A stretch of DNA of 64,000 nucleotides from Mucor mucedo. Its lineage: Eukaryota > Mucoromycota > Mucoromycetes > Mucorales > Mucoraceae. The stretch spans positions 186,001-250,000 of the forward strand of contig NW_026252332.1 of the NCBI RefSeq assembly GCF_025094135.1, read 5' to 3'. Made by a program: the position numbers and the translations under genes. The notes beneath the pieces were generated by a model. It had not been told where the DNA came from. It saw nothing but the letters and a program-made list of their open reading frames with translations, and made no database searches. Positions 35,300-46,229 of this stretch are shown piece by piece. The stretch's first letter is position 1, and the number at the start of each line of letters is the position of its first letter.

Positions 35300-37891
35300 A
35301 TGTCACCAAAGAATTCGGCTCTAGTAACCGGAGTAATTTCAACACGATCAAGAGTAGCTTTAGCTACGCTCATTACTGTCTCAGTGCTAGGCACTGTCTA
35401 TTATCGGTCAAAGAACCAACCAAAAAGCCCAAAGACGGGGACGAGCAAAAGACAAAAGAAGAAATATTAAACACAGACGACAACTCACTATACAATGATT
35501 TCTTGGCTGCTTTGCCCATGACTAGGGATACATCAACTGACGACTTTTTATCCAATCTCTTTTCAATTAATCCTTCAGACTATATACCAAGTATCATCCC
35601 GACCACTTTTGAAGAGTTGCAATCAAAACTGTCTTCCCTTTATCCTAACTTTGAAAGCCAGATCGAGACCATTAAGGAAATGTACAACTCTTTCTGGGAG
35701 TTTTTGTCTCTGGAAGACTTTAGAAAAATTGTACAGGAATCTTTGGAAGAGGATGATGATCCAGTCTTACATCCCGAAATAACAATGGATGCTTACGTAA
35801 GGGAAGGCCAAGGTTTATCTGACGAAGAAATTGAGTTTACAAGGATAAGAAAATTAAAAATGAGAGCCGCTTTTGCCTTTTTTATCGGCGTCGATGAACA
35901 CGAAGTGGATATAGAAGATATACCCAATATTGGTGTTGCGTCAAGGTAAGGAATATACTTGAAGTGAAAGTGGAACATCATATTAACTATCTCTCTAATA
36001 CAGTGGTGGTGGATATAGAGCGATGGTGGGATGTTCAGGTTACCTACACGCTATGAATGAAACAGGTATTCTGGATTGTGTATTATATATGGCAGGTAAA
36101 ATATTACGTAATAAGCAACTTATCTAAAATAAGAATTTTGTTAAACATTTCTTTTTATTAGGTGTATCCGGTTCCACCTGGGCAATGTCGCAATTCTATA
36201 GCCCTTTGACCAACGCTTCCGTCTCTACACTTAAAACCCATCTTTCCAGTCGAATCCATACCCATATTGCCAATTTGTCAAACTTTTTAACGGTTCTAAA
36301 TGCATCACGCCACAATAGTAAAATCATTTTACATGGTGTCATCCAACGATACTATCAACAGAATGGAAGCATAAGTCTAGTCGATATATTTGGCATGTTA
36401 CTGGGCGGTACTTTATTATCTAGACGGCTCACAATCACCCCCGCACCTCCAGGCAACGAAACCAACCAACGTTGGTATTACAGTGAGGATATCGAGGAAC
36501 AGACAACACAAAAGGATTCGGACAGTAAAACGATCCACGAAGATGATGGTGCAGAAGTTAAACCGAGATTACTCAAGAAGAACGAGATCAAATTGTCGAA
36601 GCAAAGGGTCTATTTTGAAGATGGATCTTTACCGATGCCCATCTACTGCGCAGTACGTCATGAAATCGAAACGGCAGGTGTCACAAAAGCAGATACTGTA
36701 TCAAACCAACAGGAAGAAAATGAGGCTGAGAATTTGGATAGTACCAAGAAGGAAAGTGAGGATGATGAGCCCATACAGGAAGAAGAATGCTTGAACGAGG
36801 AACCAACACCAGAAACAAAAGATTTGTACCAATGGTTTGAATTTACGCCGTATGATATGGGCAGTGAAGAAATCAATGGTATGTTTTCTTATAGTCTTAG
36901 TATTCTAACAATGGCACATTTACTGATGATAATGGTTTTTTTAGCCTGGATTCCTGTGTGGGCATTTGGCAGAAAGTTCCAGGAGGGAAAAAATTTAGAG
37001 AAGCTTCCAGAACAAAGTCTGGGTATTTTGATGGGAATGTTTGGCTCTGCATTTGTAGCTAGTCTTGCACATTTCTATCAAGAAATCCGTTTGCTGTTAC
37101 CCACCTCTGCTGTTCAAAAGGCGGATGAAATGATCAACAGTTACCAATCATCTGTCTCCACCATCCACCCTATTTCCCCCGCCTGTTTTCCTAATCCATT
37201 TTACAAGATGGCCACACGAGTACAGACTAAGGATGAAAGCCAAGACAAGGAAGAAATTTTAAGGTCGGAAAGTTTAGTCGAATCAGAACAAATCGGATTG
37301 ATGGATGCTGGCATGGACAATAACATCCCATTTTATCCATTGCTGCGGAAAGGACGTGACGTAGATATTATTATTTCTCTTGACCTCAGTGCAGATATTC
37401 AGGAAACTCCCTTTTTCGATCGTGCTGAAGGTTATGCTAAACGTCGTGGTATTAATGGTTGGCCTGCTGGTGCTGGGTGGCCCAAGAAAGAACCCGGTGA
37501 GGAGCAGAGCCCAGACGAAAAGGTCAAGTCCAAATCGAAATATGCGTTGAATACCTGCACCGTTTTCGAATCCAGTTCCTCAGAAACAACGCCTGATAAT
37601 AATGACACAGCAAGTACAAAGACAACTTATCCCGAGAATACAAATCCAATCACCGTTGTTTATTTTCCTTTGATCGTCAACGAAAATTACGACCCCGAAT
37701 TTGATCCTCAAAGCGCTGAATTTTGTAGTACGTGGAATTTTGTCTATACCTCAGAACAAGTTGACAAATTACATGAACTGGCTGAAGCAAATATCAAGGA
37801 TAATTTGGAAAAGGTCCGAAAGGTCGTGAAAGAAACTTGGTTACGAAAAAGAAGCGATAGATTGAAAAAGCAGGATTTATCGAATATTTAA
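35300..37891 (+). CDS. cPLA2/patatin-type phospholipase with N-terminal membrane anchor; apparent 5' frameshift
   Basis: Predicted lysophospholipase/cytosolic-PLA2-like serine hydrolase. Exons: 35300-35945, 36004-36095, 36162-36878 and 36945-37891. Splices rebuild ASSGGGYRAM (oxyanion loop) and GVSGSTW (nucleophile Ser in GxSGS). The dyad Asp is probably in LMDAGMDNNIPF, followed by VDIIISLD. The ATG at 35300 opens a basic N-terminus with a hydrophobic stretch (ALATLITVSVLGTVYY), a likely membrane anchor. That frame hits a stop near 35,470, while the main frame is open from 35,275 without an ATG. The two meet at a G4 run (35437-35440), where one extra G would fuse them. It is therefore either a sequence error or a real frameshift. 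The 66-nt intron 36879-36944 has no in-frame stop. The middle contains a Glu-rich insertion (about 36,690-36,830). Confidence 0.85.
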
Positions 37892-37970
37892 AAATAAAAT
37901 AAGAGAAAGGGGAGTTTATTATGTACAATATAGAATAAGGGAGTTATTACTATTGATATTTTGTTTAATT

Positions 37971-38213
37971 TTATCTACTGGGTGAATGTTCCAATTCGTG
38001 AAGATGTTCAACTTGTTTAGCAGAGCCTTCGTTTTCGACCTTGCGGATCATTTGAGGGTATAAGTCCCAATCATTTTCATTGGATTCTTGACTCTTCTTC
38101 GTTTGTTCAACATTGACACCCGTGAGTTTTTGGTTAACCTTGCCGTTCATGGCATCTCTGTAGCAGGAGGGATGGGTCATAGTATCGATATTCTCGTTCT
38201 TGTTGTCAGACAT
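37971..38213 (-). CDS. Small hydrophilic protein, 80 aa, unknown
   Basis: ATG at 38213, single exon, convergent with the phospholipase and separated from its stop by 79 bp. Rich in Glu, Asn, Lys and Gln, with no signal peptide, membrane segment or recognised motif (contains NDWDLYPQMIRKVENEG). The residue composition looks like a real soluble protein rather than a shadow, as the complementary frame has no strong claim. Not recognised. Confidence 0.45.
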   Translation of the reverse strand: MSDNKNENIDTMTHPSCYRDAMNGKVNQKLTGVNVEQTKKSQESNENDWDLYPQMIRKVENEGSAKQVEHLHELEHSPSR

Positions 38214-39714
38214 GGTATTAATTTGTGTATTAAGTGTTATAAAGATAAAATTGACCCAAATATGTTTCCCATTTTATATCATCCGTATCTCATTCAACGT
38301 CACGGAATGAAAAAATTTAGCATGATTTTTTTTCAATGTCCCCTGTCCTACGCACTCTGAATATGACGTCCTTAGCGTAACCAATATCCTGTCGATCGCC
38401 CTCTTCTGTTACACAAAATTACGTCATGCCAACTTTGGATTCGCGTATCAGTGTAATTGTTCATATCGGGCATAGTGAACACAATGCCATTACGTGCTAT
38501 TTAAAATACCATTTTTCACTGTTATTTTTGTGTCATCGTTCGGGAACTTCAACTCCACCCCAAGTTTGGGAAGGGCGAAGGCACAAATTAGGTTGTTGTT
38601 GTTAATTCCACTGTCCACAAATTATGTTGGGTCTGCCAAACGAAATATATCCCATATATTGTTGGTACCATTGGTGCCCCTATTCCTATTATTATGTTTG
38701 TCAATTGGAACAAGAGAGGATTTTATTGTTGGTGGCCCAGAGAGGCACTGTTGTGATTCCCGCAAAGATCCCAAATTTAAGTAAAAGTAGTTGGAACAAC
38801 GTGATGCTTCATAAAAAGGAAATGCGGATGTTTATACTATATTGTCGTTAGCTGTTTGATTTGTTACCTTTGTGTTTCGTTCAATCTCTGTATGTATACT
38901 ACGTGACTGACTTCTTTTTGTCTTTTTCCTCCGTTTACAAAAATAATTGCGCTTCTTTATGCTTTTTTAATACCCGAAAATAATTTGGTCATCTCCTTAT
39001 TGTAATACTAAATCCATTACTTAAAATGAAACAAACATTTTACGCTTTTGAGTAATTTTTTTTAATGATGGGATGGTAAATTGCGAGCCTTTGATGCCGG
39101 TCACACCTTTCAGTCTATCTTCAGATTTTTGTCTTGGAGGTAGCTCCGCCACACAAATAATGTTCTTTCATGGTTAATCTACACACTTTATTATCTCCAT
39201 GGTAGCTCGTAAAAGCAGCAGTCTTTGCCTAAATCTAGAGTGCATGCTCTTAATAGCGAAACTACTTCATGCTGATTAAAGTCATTAAACCAACATTATT
39301 TCTATTAACAGCAGGCGTCAAAGGATGTTTTCCGCTCAAAAAAGTTAAGCTACATGTGTATCTACCATTTACTGCCTCATTATCGAAAAGGACAATTTTT
39401 ACTTCTGGAAAATTGTGTAAATCGTTTGAACTATTAAGGAAAAAAGAATTAAACCATGTACTATTTATCAAAAAAGTTGTCAACGTTCATTTGATGAAGC
39501 TTTTTTATAAAAAAAAAATATAAAAAGCAGCTAAACCACGGTCATATCTCTTACCGTAAATTGTGTAGCAGATGTCGAAGCAAAATATATTGACATTCAT
39601 GTTGTTTACTTTATTGTATTTTTCCTGGAAACCGGACATTGAGATTAATGCAAATCTGGATACCACTTCAAAGTGTTTTGCGGTGATATCCCATGAGGTA
39701 GTATAGCTTTGGCG

Positions 39715-40345
39715 CGGGTCTCTATAGGACATTCAATTTTCCTAAGGGACACTAAGGGTGTGCGTAATTGTAATAGATGATCGGATACCTTAACTGATAC
39801 CAAGATCTCGATATAACATATCATTTTAAGCCAGATGAAAATTTATCACTATAAACATATGGTTATTAAATCTGCGAGTTTTCTAGATTATGTTTAATGT
39901 CTCGTTTAGGCTCCACCGTAAAATTTCGGCCCGAGGTTAAGATCAAATGAACGAAAGATAGAAAGAGCACCAACTTAATAGTCTTCCTACGGAAAGCAAG
40001 AATTGTTTGTTGATTTATTTTTTCCGTATAAATACCTGTGGAATTAAACACGTGTAAGGATCTTTTATCTGTTTCGTTACTTATTAAAATTATGCTTTAT
40101 TTCTGTATCGCCGATAAGTCATAAATTTTAATTTATTGATCATTGAGGGTATAATTATATATCCCCACAACAGTCCGATTAAGTATAAATCGTTCAATAT
40201 GTGTGATATATTTATCAGTAGCCATTGTTTTGATTGTATATTTTCGTTTCCAAGTCTTGAAGGCAGCTAGAACTCCCGATCTTACGATGCGACTACGTGC
40301 ATTCTAACTATGGTAAAGGAAAAAATTGGCTGTGTATTCTCTCAA
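39715..40345 (+). mobile_element. MITE family copy C (diverged, longer)
   Basis: Starts CGGGTCTCTATAGGAC and ends with GGCTGTGTATTCTCTCA, degraded versions of the copy B ends. Shared interior blocks include ATTGTTTTGATTGTATAT, CGATCTTACG(A/T)TGCGACTACGTG and a TCTCGTTT(A/G)G block. About 190 bp longer than copy B and more mutated, so older. No coding capacity. Confidence 0.65.
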
Positions 40346-40476
40346 GCTATGTGATATTTTTTAACAAGATGACTATTCGTTAGTTATTTACTATAGCCCA
40401 GTCTAAAAGCTCAAAGTTATTGAGAAAACTACGATATTAAAATATATTGCAATTAGCCATAAATATATGTTATGGG

Positions 40477-41318
40477 TGTCGTAATTGGGTACGATTCACT
40501 TAAGAATAATTAAGCAAATCGTTTAGATAAATAAATTATGAAATTAAAACAACCTTTGATGTTGCATATCAGCATACGCTTGTATACTGCTATACAACTT
40601 ATCCTACTACGGGTACGTAGTTCTATATTAAAGATTGCATGATTGGCCTAAATATGATATACGAATGACAGTTGGATACAGAATGCTTTACCACTGAGTT
40701 ACGATACCACCGATCGAGAAGAGAATCTTCTCAGATTAAATCAAGAATTATAAGAAAGATAAACTTAATACTAATAGTTCTCTCAATGGATTAGCTACCC
40801 AGAGAGAGAATAGAACATCTATTAATATAAATGGTTCATTTACTTATATATAGATATAATTATACAGCTGATAAAGTGTATGAATTAATGAATACCTACT
40901 TTCTACAACCAAATATACAAATCTCCAAAAGACCTTCCATATTTGGAATCGTATTTTATTCAGTAAAAAAGAGAATGAATAAATGATCAACTATAACTAT
41001 TATGTTCTGCTGCCAATTACACTTGACAAACAAGTATGCATCTTTTACAGTAACTGTGGCATGATCTGATAAATAGGTGTCTCGTAGCACTATAGATTTA
41101 ACTGAAAACAAATCTAACGAGTAGTATTCATTTAATCCAAGGCGGGAAACAAAGTACAGATCTATTCCAAAACCAGAACAGTTGACTCATCATTAAACCC
41201 CAGGAGAGTTGGGCAATATAAGAAGGATCAATTATTTCATAGCAGCAGAGTTCCTTAAGTTTATTTTTACCTCCAGTAAAGATACACTTTAATCTCATTA
41301 TTTTTGTCAAATACCACA
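40477..41318. mobile_element. Solo LTR-like element with 5-bp target duplication
   Basis: 842 bp starting TGTCGTAATTGGG and ending AATACCACA, flanked by ATGGG on both sides (40472-40476 and 41319-41323). TG...CA ends plus a 5-bp duplication fit a solo LTR left after recombination of an LTR retrotransposon. A second copy, inverted, starts at 63,461 and runs off the right edge. The two share long near-identical blocks, for example around the GGCGGGAAACAAAGTA segment. Confidence 0.7.
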
Positions 41319-42449
41319 ATGGGATCAAAAAAAAAATCACTTGAACATGACTACCTTTTACTTGATTTAGATCGTCTACTTCCTACAGATAAATTGTAAT
41401 TGAAACACCGTATCTATATGTCAAAATGTACTTTTATTCATGTTATCCCTCTGATTTTATTTCAGTATCTGTATAGTTACATATTGTAAAGACGCATAAA
41501 TTAATAACAAACAAGAGCGATTAAGTATATACAATCAAATGAAGGGATCGCAAGGGCCACAAAATTATGAAATGCTTGGCCAAAATATTTTAGTAGTTTT
41601 GTTCCTTTTGAAAGTATATTCTGTAAATATGATGTTGTACATACTCATCCTGTTTTTCGTATCACACAAATAAAGAAGATTTGCGCAATACAGTGCATTT
41701 TGTTTGTTTTGCTCCTAACCGATCGAACCCTAATTATCAAGACTTTTTGAAAAAGATCGTCCGTTTTTTCGTATACACTCGCCTTAAGTCTAGTTCTTTC
41801 TCCCCCCCCCCCCAATTGAACAAAAAATATAATAATTTTATATACACTGACATCAAAGATTGAATTCTCTGGTTTAAATGCTCCTTCTAAACATGTTTTA
41901 CATATATTGCAGCATAGTTTTAATAGTGATTTTAAAGCTACAGCAAATAGATTATGCTTATTATAAAATAGCTATTAGAGGGAGGGGGTAACAAATGGTA
42001 AGATACCCTGACAATCAAAAATATGTGTTAGCTGATCATCCTCCTGACTACCATTACCGGAGCTTTAAATCATGCATATGCATAACACTAAAAAATAAAC
42101 AAAGAATGTATCGCAATGCACAGTAAGTAGCTCTTTCGCACTAGGGGAAAGAATAATTTTTAATGTTTAAAGTTAAAACATGCAAAGGACTTTTTTTTTT
42201 TGAGTATGGGTGCCAAAATATGATAGGTAACAGTTGCATAATGCCTAAATATATTTTTGTATAGAACGCATTATGATTGTATTTGATAAAATAACGATCC
42301 ATACATAGGATAGGAGTCGGACTCAAAATATATACAAAAGGATCTAAAAATGTTTCAAAGAAAAACAAATAGTGCAGCTCTCTTTCAACAATATATTTTT
42401 TGTCGCCTTTATTTTTTTTTTTGTTCCAACAAGCCCGATAATTACACAA

Positions 42450-42746
42450 ATGCGACAATCAACATCTTGCTTTATCATAGCCGTAATAATAGCAATTGCT
42501 ATTCTTAAAGATGTACACGCAGCTCCTGTGGCCGCCGTAGATTTACAAAAACGTGAAGGAAATTTACTCCATGCATTTAGCTTAGGTCTCGTTGCTGTCA
42601 AAGACGGTGTATTCAGTACATTAGACGGAATTCAACACCCCGAACACGGCTCTGGATCACGTAAAGATATTGAGAAGTCAGCAACAGAAGCCGGGCATAA
42701 TGTGGGCTCGGGAATCGGAACCGCTTTAGGAAACGGTGCTATTTAG
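42450..42746 (+). CDS. Small secreted protein with signal peptide and Kex2-type site, 98 aa
   Basis: Single exon from ATG 42450. Residues 1-24 are a textbook signal peptide with a strong hydrophobic core (CFIIAVIIAIAI) and a small-residue cleavage site (HAAPVAA). Eleven residues later LQKR is a Kex2-type dibasic site. Cleavage there would release a peptide of about 63 residues starting EGNLLHAFSLG, Gly-rich at its end and Cys-free. A TATA-like TATATACAAAAGG lies about 120 bp upstream and an AATAAA about 45 bp past the stop. Only one Cys is present, inside the signal. Not recognised; it fits a secreted prepropeptide or effector-like protein. It lies directly beside the left end of the giant palindrome. 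Confidence 0.7.
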   Translation: MRQSTSCFIIAVIIAIAILKDVHAAPVAAVDLQKREGNLLHAFSLGLVAVKDGVFSTLDGIQHPEHGSGSRKDIEKSATEAGHNVGSGIGTALGNGAI

Positions 42747-45700
42747 TTTTGCGTAACAATTACACTTTCTATTTACACATGATTCCAAAATAAAGTTTCT
42801 CTTTGACTTACAACATATAAGCATAAACCATGCCTCCAACCCAATTTTTGCTTTCCGGCAAGATAATTTCGCTTTGATCTGACTAATTTTTGTTTTTACA
42901 AAGTCATTTTCGCTCACTTTAGAGTTTGCTTTTGAATCACTCAATTTTCATTGTTTGTTAAAATAGCTCTGTATTGAGGAATTTTGGAAAGCTGTTAACA
43001 GAGTGGTTTGCAATACTTTGAATATATTTTTTGCTAACACTTTTGGATGCTGTATGCTAGCTTGCGGAAGAACGTAAGGTACGAAATCATTATTATTCTT
43101 CAAAGCGTGGCTTCTTTTTTTTTTCTTTCTTGCTTCTCAATTTTTCGGCTGTCACTGCTCTTCTTTTTCTGTTGGGGCTTTTTGTGTTCACTTCAAAATT
43201 CGAGAAATTCGAGAAATACCATTCCATTTGTTGCTAGGTGAAGTCTAAACGCATGTCTCAAAAATGATCTAAAGCTGACAAGAGATCATCTTCATTGTTT
43301 AAATCACGTTTAATAAATTGTTGCTTGGTGTACTACGGCTGTCCACCAGTAATATTGTAATCATCTTTTGCTAATGATGTTTTGGTAATGCAACTAACAC
43401 GTTTTCTGCTACACACATTAGAAATCAAGAATTATCAATTTTTGTTTTCGATGATCATTGAGAACGTTTAGCTATCGCTATTTGATTCTAATTTCATCTC
43501 CTGTCTTCAAACTTTTGTTGAGTATCCACGGATACCAGATCCAGCGTTTGATGGCTCCACCATCGAACAAATCATATAAGATCTTTTCTGTAAAATCTAG
43601 TTGTGAAAATCTATATGTTTGAATAAGAATGTCTTTATCAGACAAAAGAACTGGGTTTCAGCCCGGACTTCAATATTTCGATCGAAGCAGGCTCCTCTGG
43701 TGGTCAGTAAATGTGATCCAGTAATTTAACAGTTTGACTACCACTCCCTGCATTATGGTAAATTAAGCATCAATTTATTATATAAGTTACTGACTATTTT
43801 TACCGAGTATTAAGCATTATCGCTGATTATTTTGACTGATTTTTCCTCTTTCGCTTTTACTCATTCTAAACTTCTTTGTATTATAAAGATTGTAATGTTT
43901 GGGTGAGCCAACTATACATATTTGGAGATCATAACAGAAACTAAATGTGACTTACAGCAATCTCAGTCAAAATCTGAGATCTCGACCTTGAAGGACTTCA
44001 TCTTATAGTGAAGACTAGCTTCCACCGTAAAATCCCTTTGTATGTTTAAAAAAGGCGTAATATCATAGCGTTTCTCGAAACAAAAGTCATTATTAACCAT
44101 TCTTTCACAATATTATTACTTTCCTTCAAATAAAGCCAATACTACACACTTATTTCCGATTTTTAATAACTTTATCTTTTGATTTGGTAGGAGAAGAAAA
44201 AAAAATGCTGGAACAAATTTTGTTCACAGATTGGTAAACAAGAACTGCTTTAAATGTCATAATAATTTGATTGTTTATTAATCACCCATAATATTCCTGC
44301 CCTTACTTACAGTAGAGACATATTTTCAAATATTCTGGATATAAGCCTACACTATTTGCATATATTTCTATTATAAGAAAGGCTTCAACATTATGGGCAA
44401 TTAAATAAACAATTGGACACATAAAACAACCAAATCAAAAGATGAGATCACGAGCCAAACTAACTTTGATATTTAATTCCTTTCTTTTATTTTATATAGA
44501 GGAAAGTAACTAATATTGTGGAAAGTTAGTGAATAACGACTACTGTTTTTTCAAGAATCTCCAAAAAACGAAAAATATGTATTCCAATCTTTGCAAGGCC
44601 AGTCTTCGCCATACAATGTAGACCTCCCAGGTCTGGCTCTCACGCTTTGAGATTACTTCAAGTTATATAAGTACAAATATGATTCTGATCCCGGATATTA
44701 ACAAAAATCATGTACATGCATAGACATTGTTTCGATCCGGAAGACAAAAATTTGAACATGAATTTGATTTTACATTACGACTAACAAGATATACATGCAG
44801 CTTACAAGACGAAACGTTGTAATAGTTCGGATGAAGAAATTCTGCTGGACTACATCAAAATATACAAGGAGAAAAAAGATTACCTGACTCACAAAGACGT
44901 GAAATTTTTTGAAAGCGACCTTGCCTATATATATACGAGATTTGCACACAAGAAAGGGCTCGTTTGGATCATTAATGTAGCAGGTATTTACATCATTTAA
45001 AAATTGAATTCCTTGCATCCAAGTTGTAACACTTTCCTCTTTAAATTCTTTATTGTATTAATTGAAGCCGGCTTCTTTTTTAAGAGTCATTACACGGGTT
45101 TTCTTAAACTAAGAAGTGAAAAGATTAATACTAAGAAGCCACACTTTATTAGAATAAAAGTATTGACTTCGTTTCCCTTCTTCCACAAGCTCGAAATCTT
45201 TCCAGAATTCCTCAATATAGAGCCATTTAACTCTTTTAACATCTTTCCAGAATTCCTCAGTACAGAGCTATTTTAACAAACCACAAAAATTGAGTGATTG
45301 AAAGGCAAACTCTGAAATGAACAAAAACAAACTTTGGAAGTGATAAAAGCAAAATGAGCCCTTACCGAAATAAAATTTGGCCAATAAAGAAGCAAAAATT
45401 GGTCAACTCATGGAATAAAAAATCAGGGGTGTAGGCACTGTAAATTTTAAAAATGATCCTTTTGCACGCTTTACTTGAAAAAACACGATCTGTGAAACGT
45501 CACCAAAGTTTAATTAGTCCATTATTTATCTCCAACAACAATCGATCACGCTAACCATAATAGCCTATTTAGTAGTATGCATAGGAAGTATGCAAAATTT
45601 ATGATTTATGTAGTTTGAACAGTTCTTCCGCCTACTCCGGAAGACTTTTGTTTTTTCAGGTATACTACTATTTTTTGTTTACTCACATCAGTATAATATG

Positions 45701-46229
45701 TTTCAGATACATCGGTTCTGCTTTTAAAAAGGAAACATGTATGTCACAGTATGACTTATCTTGCATTCTATATTAAGCTATGATGTGATGGTTCACTATG
45801 AAAACGATAGAGCCGAAATATGAAATTAGTCATCATTTCCAACCAGCCCACGAAACAATTCATATGATGACTGTGATGATACGACTACCTAATTTCAGAT
45901 TAGTTGTAGTTATGATTGCAAACAATACTTCGAATATGGCATTATACTAGCGCTTAGGGAAATCCACGTCCCACAAAAGACCCATTTATAGAAACTGCAT
46001 GTAAATAGCCGGAAGGATGATCAATCGTTTTCTTCCTAAGATAAATTGTAGTCTTGCTGTCGGCCCACAGCTACTAGAGATATGTGACATGCATAGATAA
46101 ACGCCCCAACATTTTTCTATATTAATGCAAGCATACCGCCTGCATCAATTGATGCGAAAACCGAGAACCTTAAAAAGGATTGAATATTGCATTAAATACA
46201 AGTTCCTTCTTCTTTTTGATAAACCATAA
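42747..46229. other. Spacer dominated by a 2.6-kb palindrome
   Basis: Nearly all of 42,825-45,425 is an imperfect inverted repeat (separate entry). From 45,426 to 46,229 the sequence is AT-rich without recognised genes. The last 60 bases are T-rich and likely the promoter of the downstream hydrolase gene. Short frames here, such as 44,770-45,018 (minus), are inside the palindrome and show no motif. Confidence 0.6.
42825..45425. repeat. Giant imperfect palindrome (foldback-like element), about 2.6 kb
   Basis: The outer arms, about 42,825-43,150 and 45,120-45,425, are inverted copies. The blocks AATAGCTCTGTA(C/T)TGAGGAATT, GAGTTTGC(C/T)TTT(C/G)AATCACTCAA and GTGGCTTCTT pair in register. The inner arms, about 43,900-44,300 and 44,310-44,700, pair as well: ATCTTTTGATTTGGT at 44,171 against ACCAAATCAAAAGAT at 44,428, and CACAATATTA(N)TTACTTTCC. 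Symmetry axis near 44,310. The left half is longer by about 350 bp, and pairing between 43,250 and 43,850 is weak. No open frame is shared between the arms. Confidence 0.75.

Larger units (their letters stand above)
38214..42449. other. Repeat-rich spacer
   Basis: No host gene seen. MITE copy C lies at about 39,715-40,345 and a solo-LTR-like element at 40,477-41,318. A run of 12 C is at about 41,801-41,812. The rest, including short open frames at 38,494-38,851 and 39,262-39,523, shows no motif. Confidence 0.6.

Noticed and set aside
38494..38851. Overlapping plus frames of 75-96 codons
   Set aside because: Hydrophobic, AT-driven composition, no motif and no splice continuity.
40640..40740. 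tRNA-like sequence on the minus strand (GGTATCGTAACTCAGTGGTAAAGC resembles acceptor plus D-arm; A-box-like)
   Set aside because: The D-stem has mismatches, the anticodon stem does not pair and no good B box follows. At best it is a tRNA-derived fragment inside the solo-LTR-like element.
45004..45276. 90-codon plus frame
   Set aside because: Lies in the right arm of the palindrome and includes a local 45-bp direct duplication; the opposite arm does not keep the frame.
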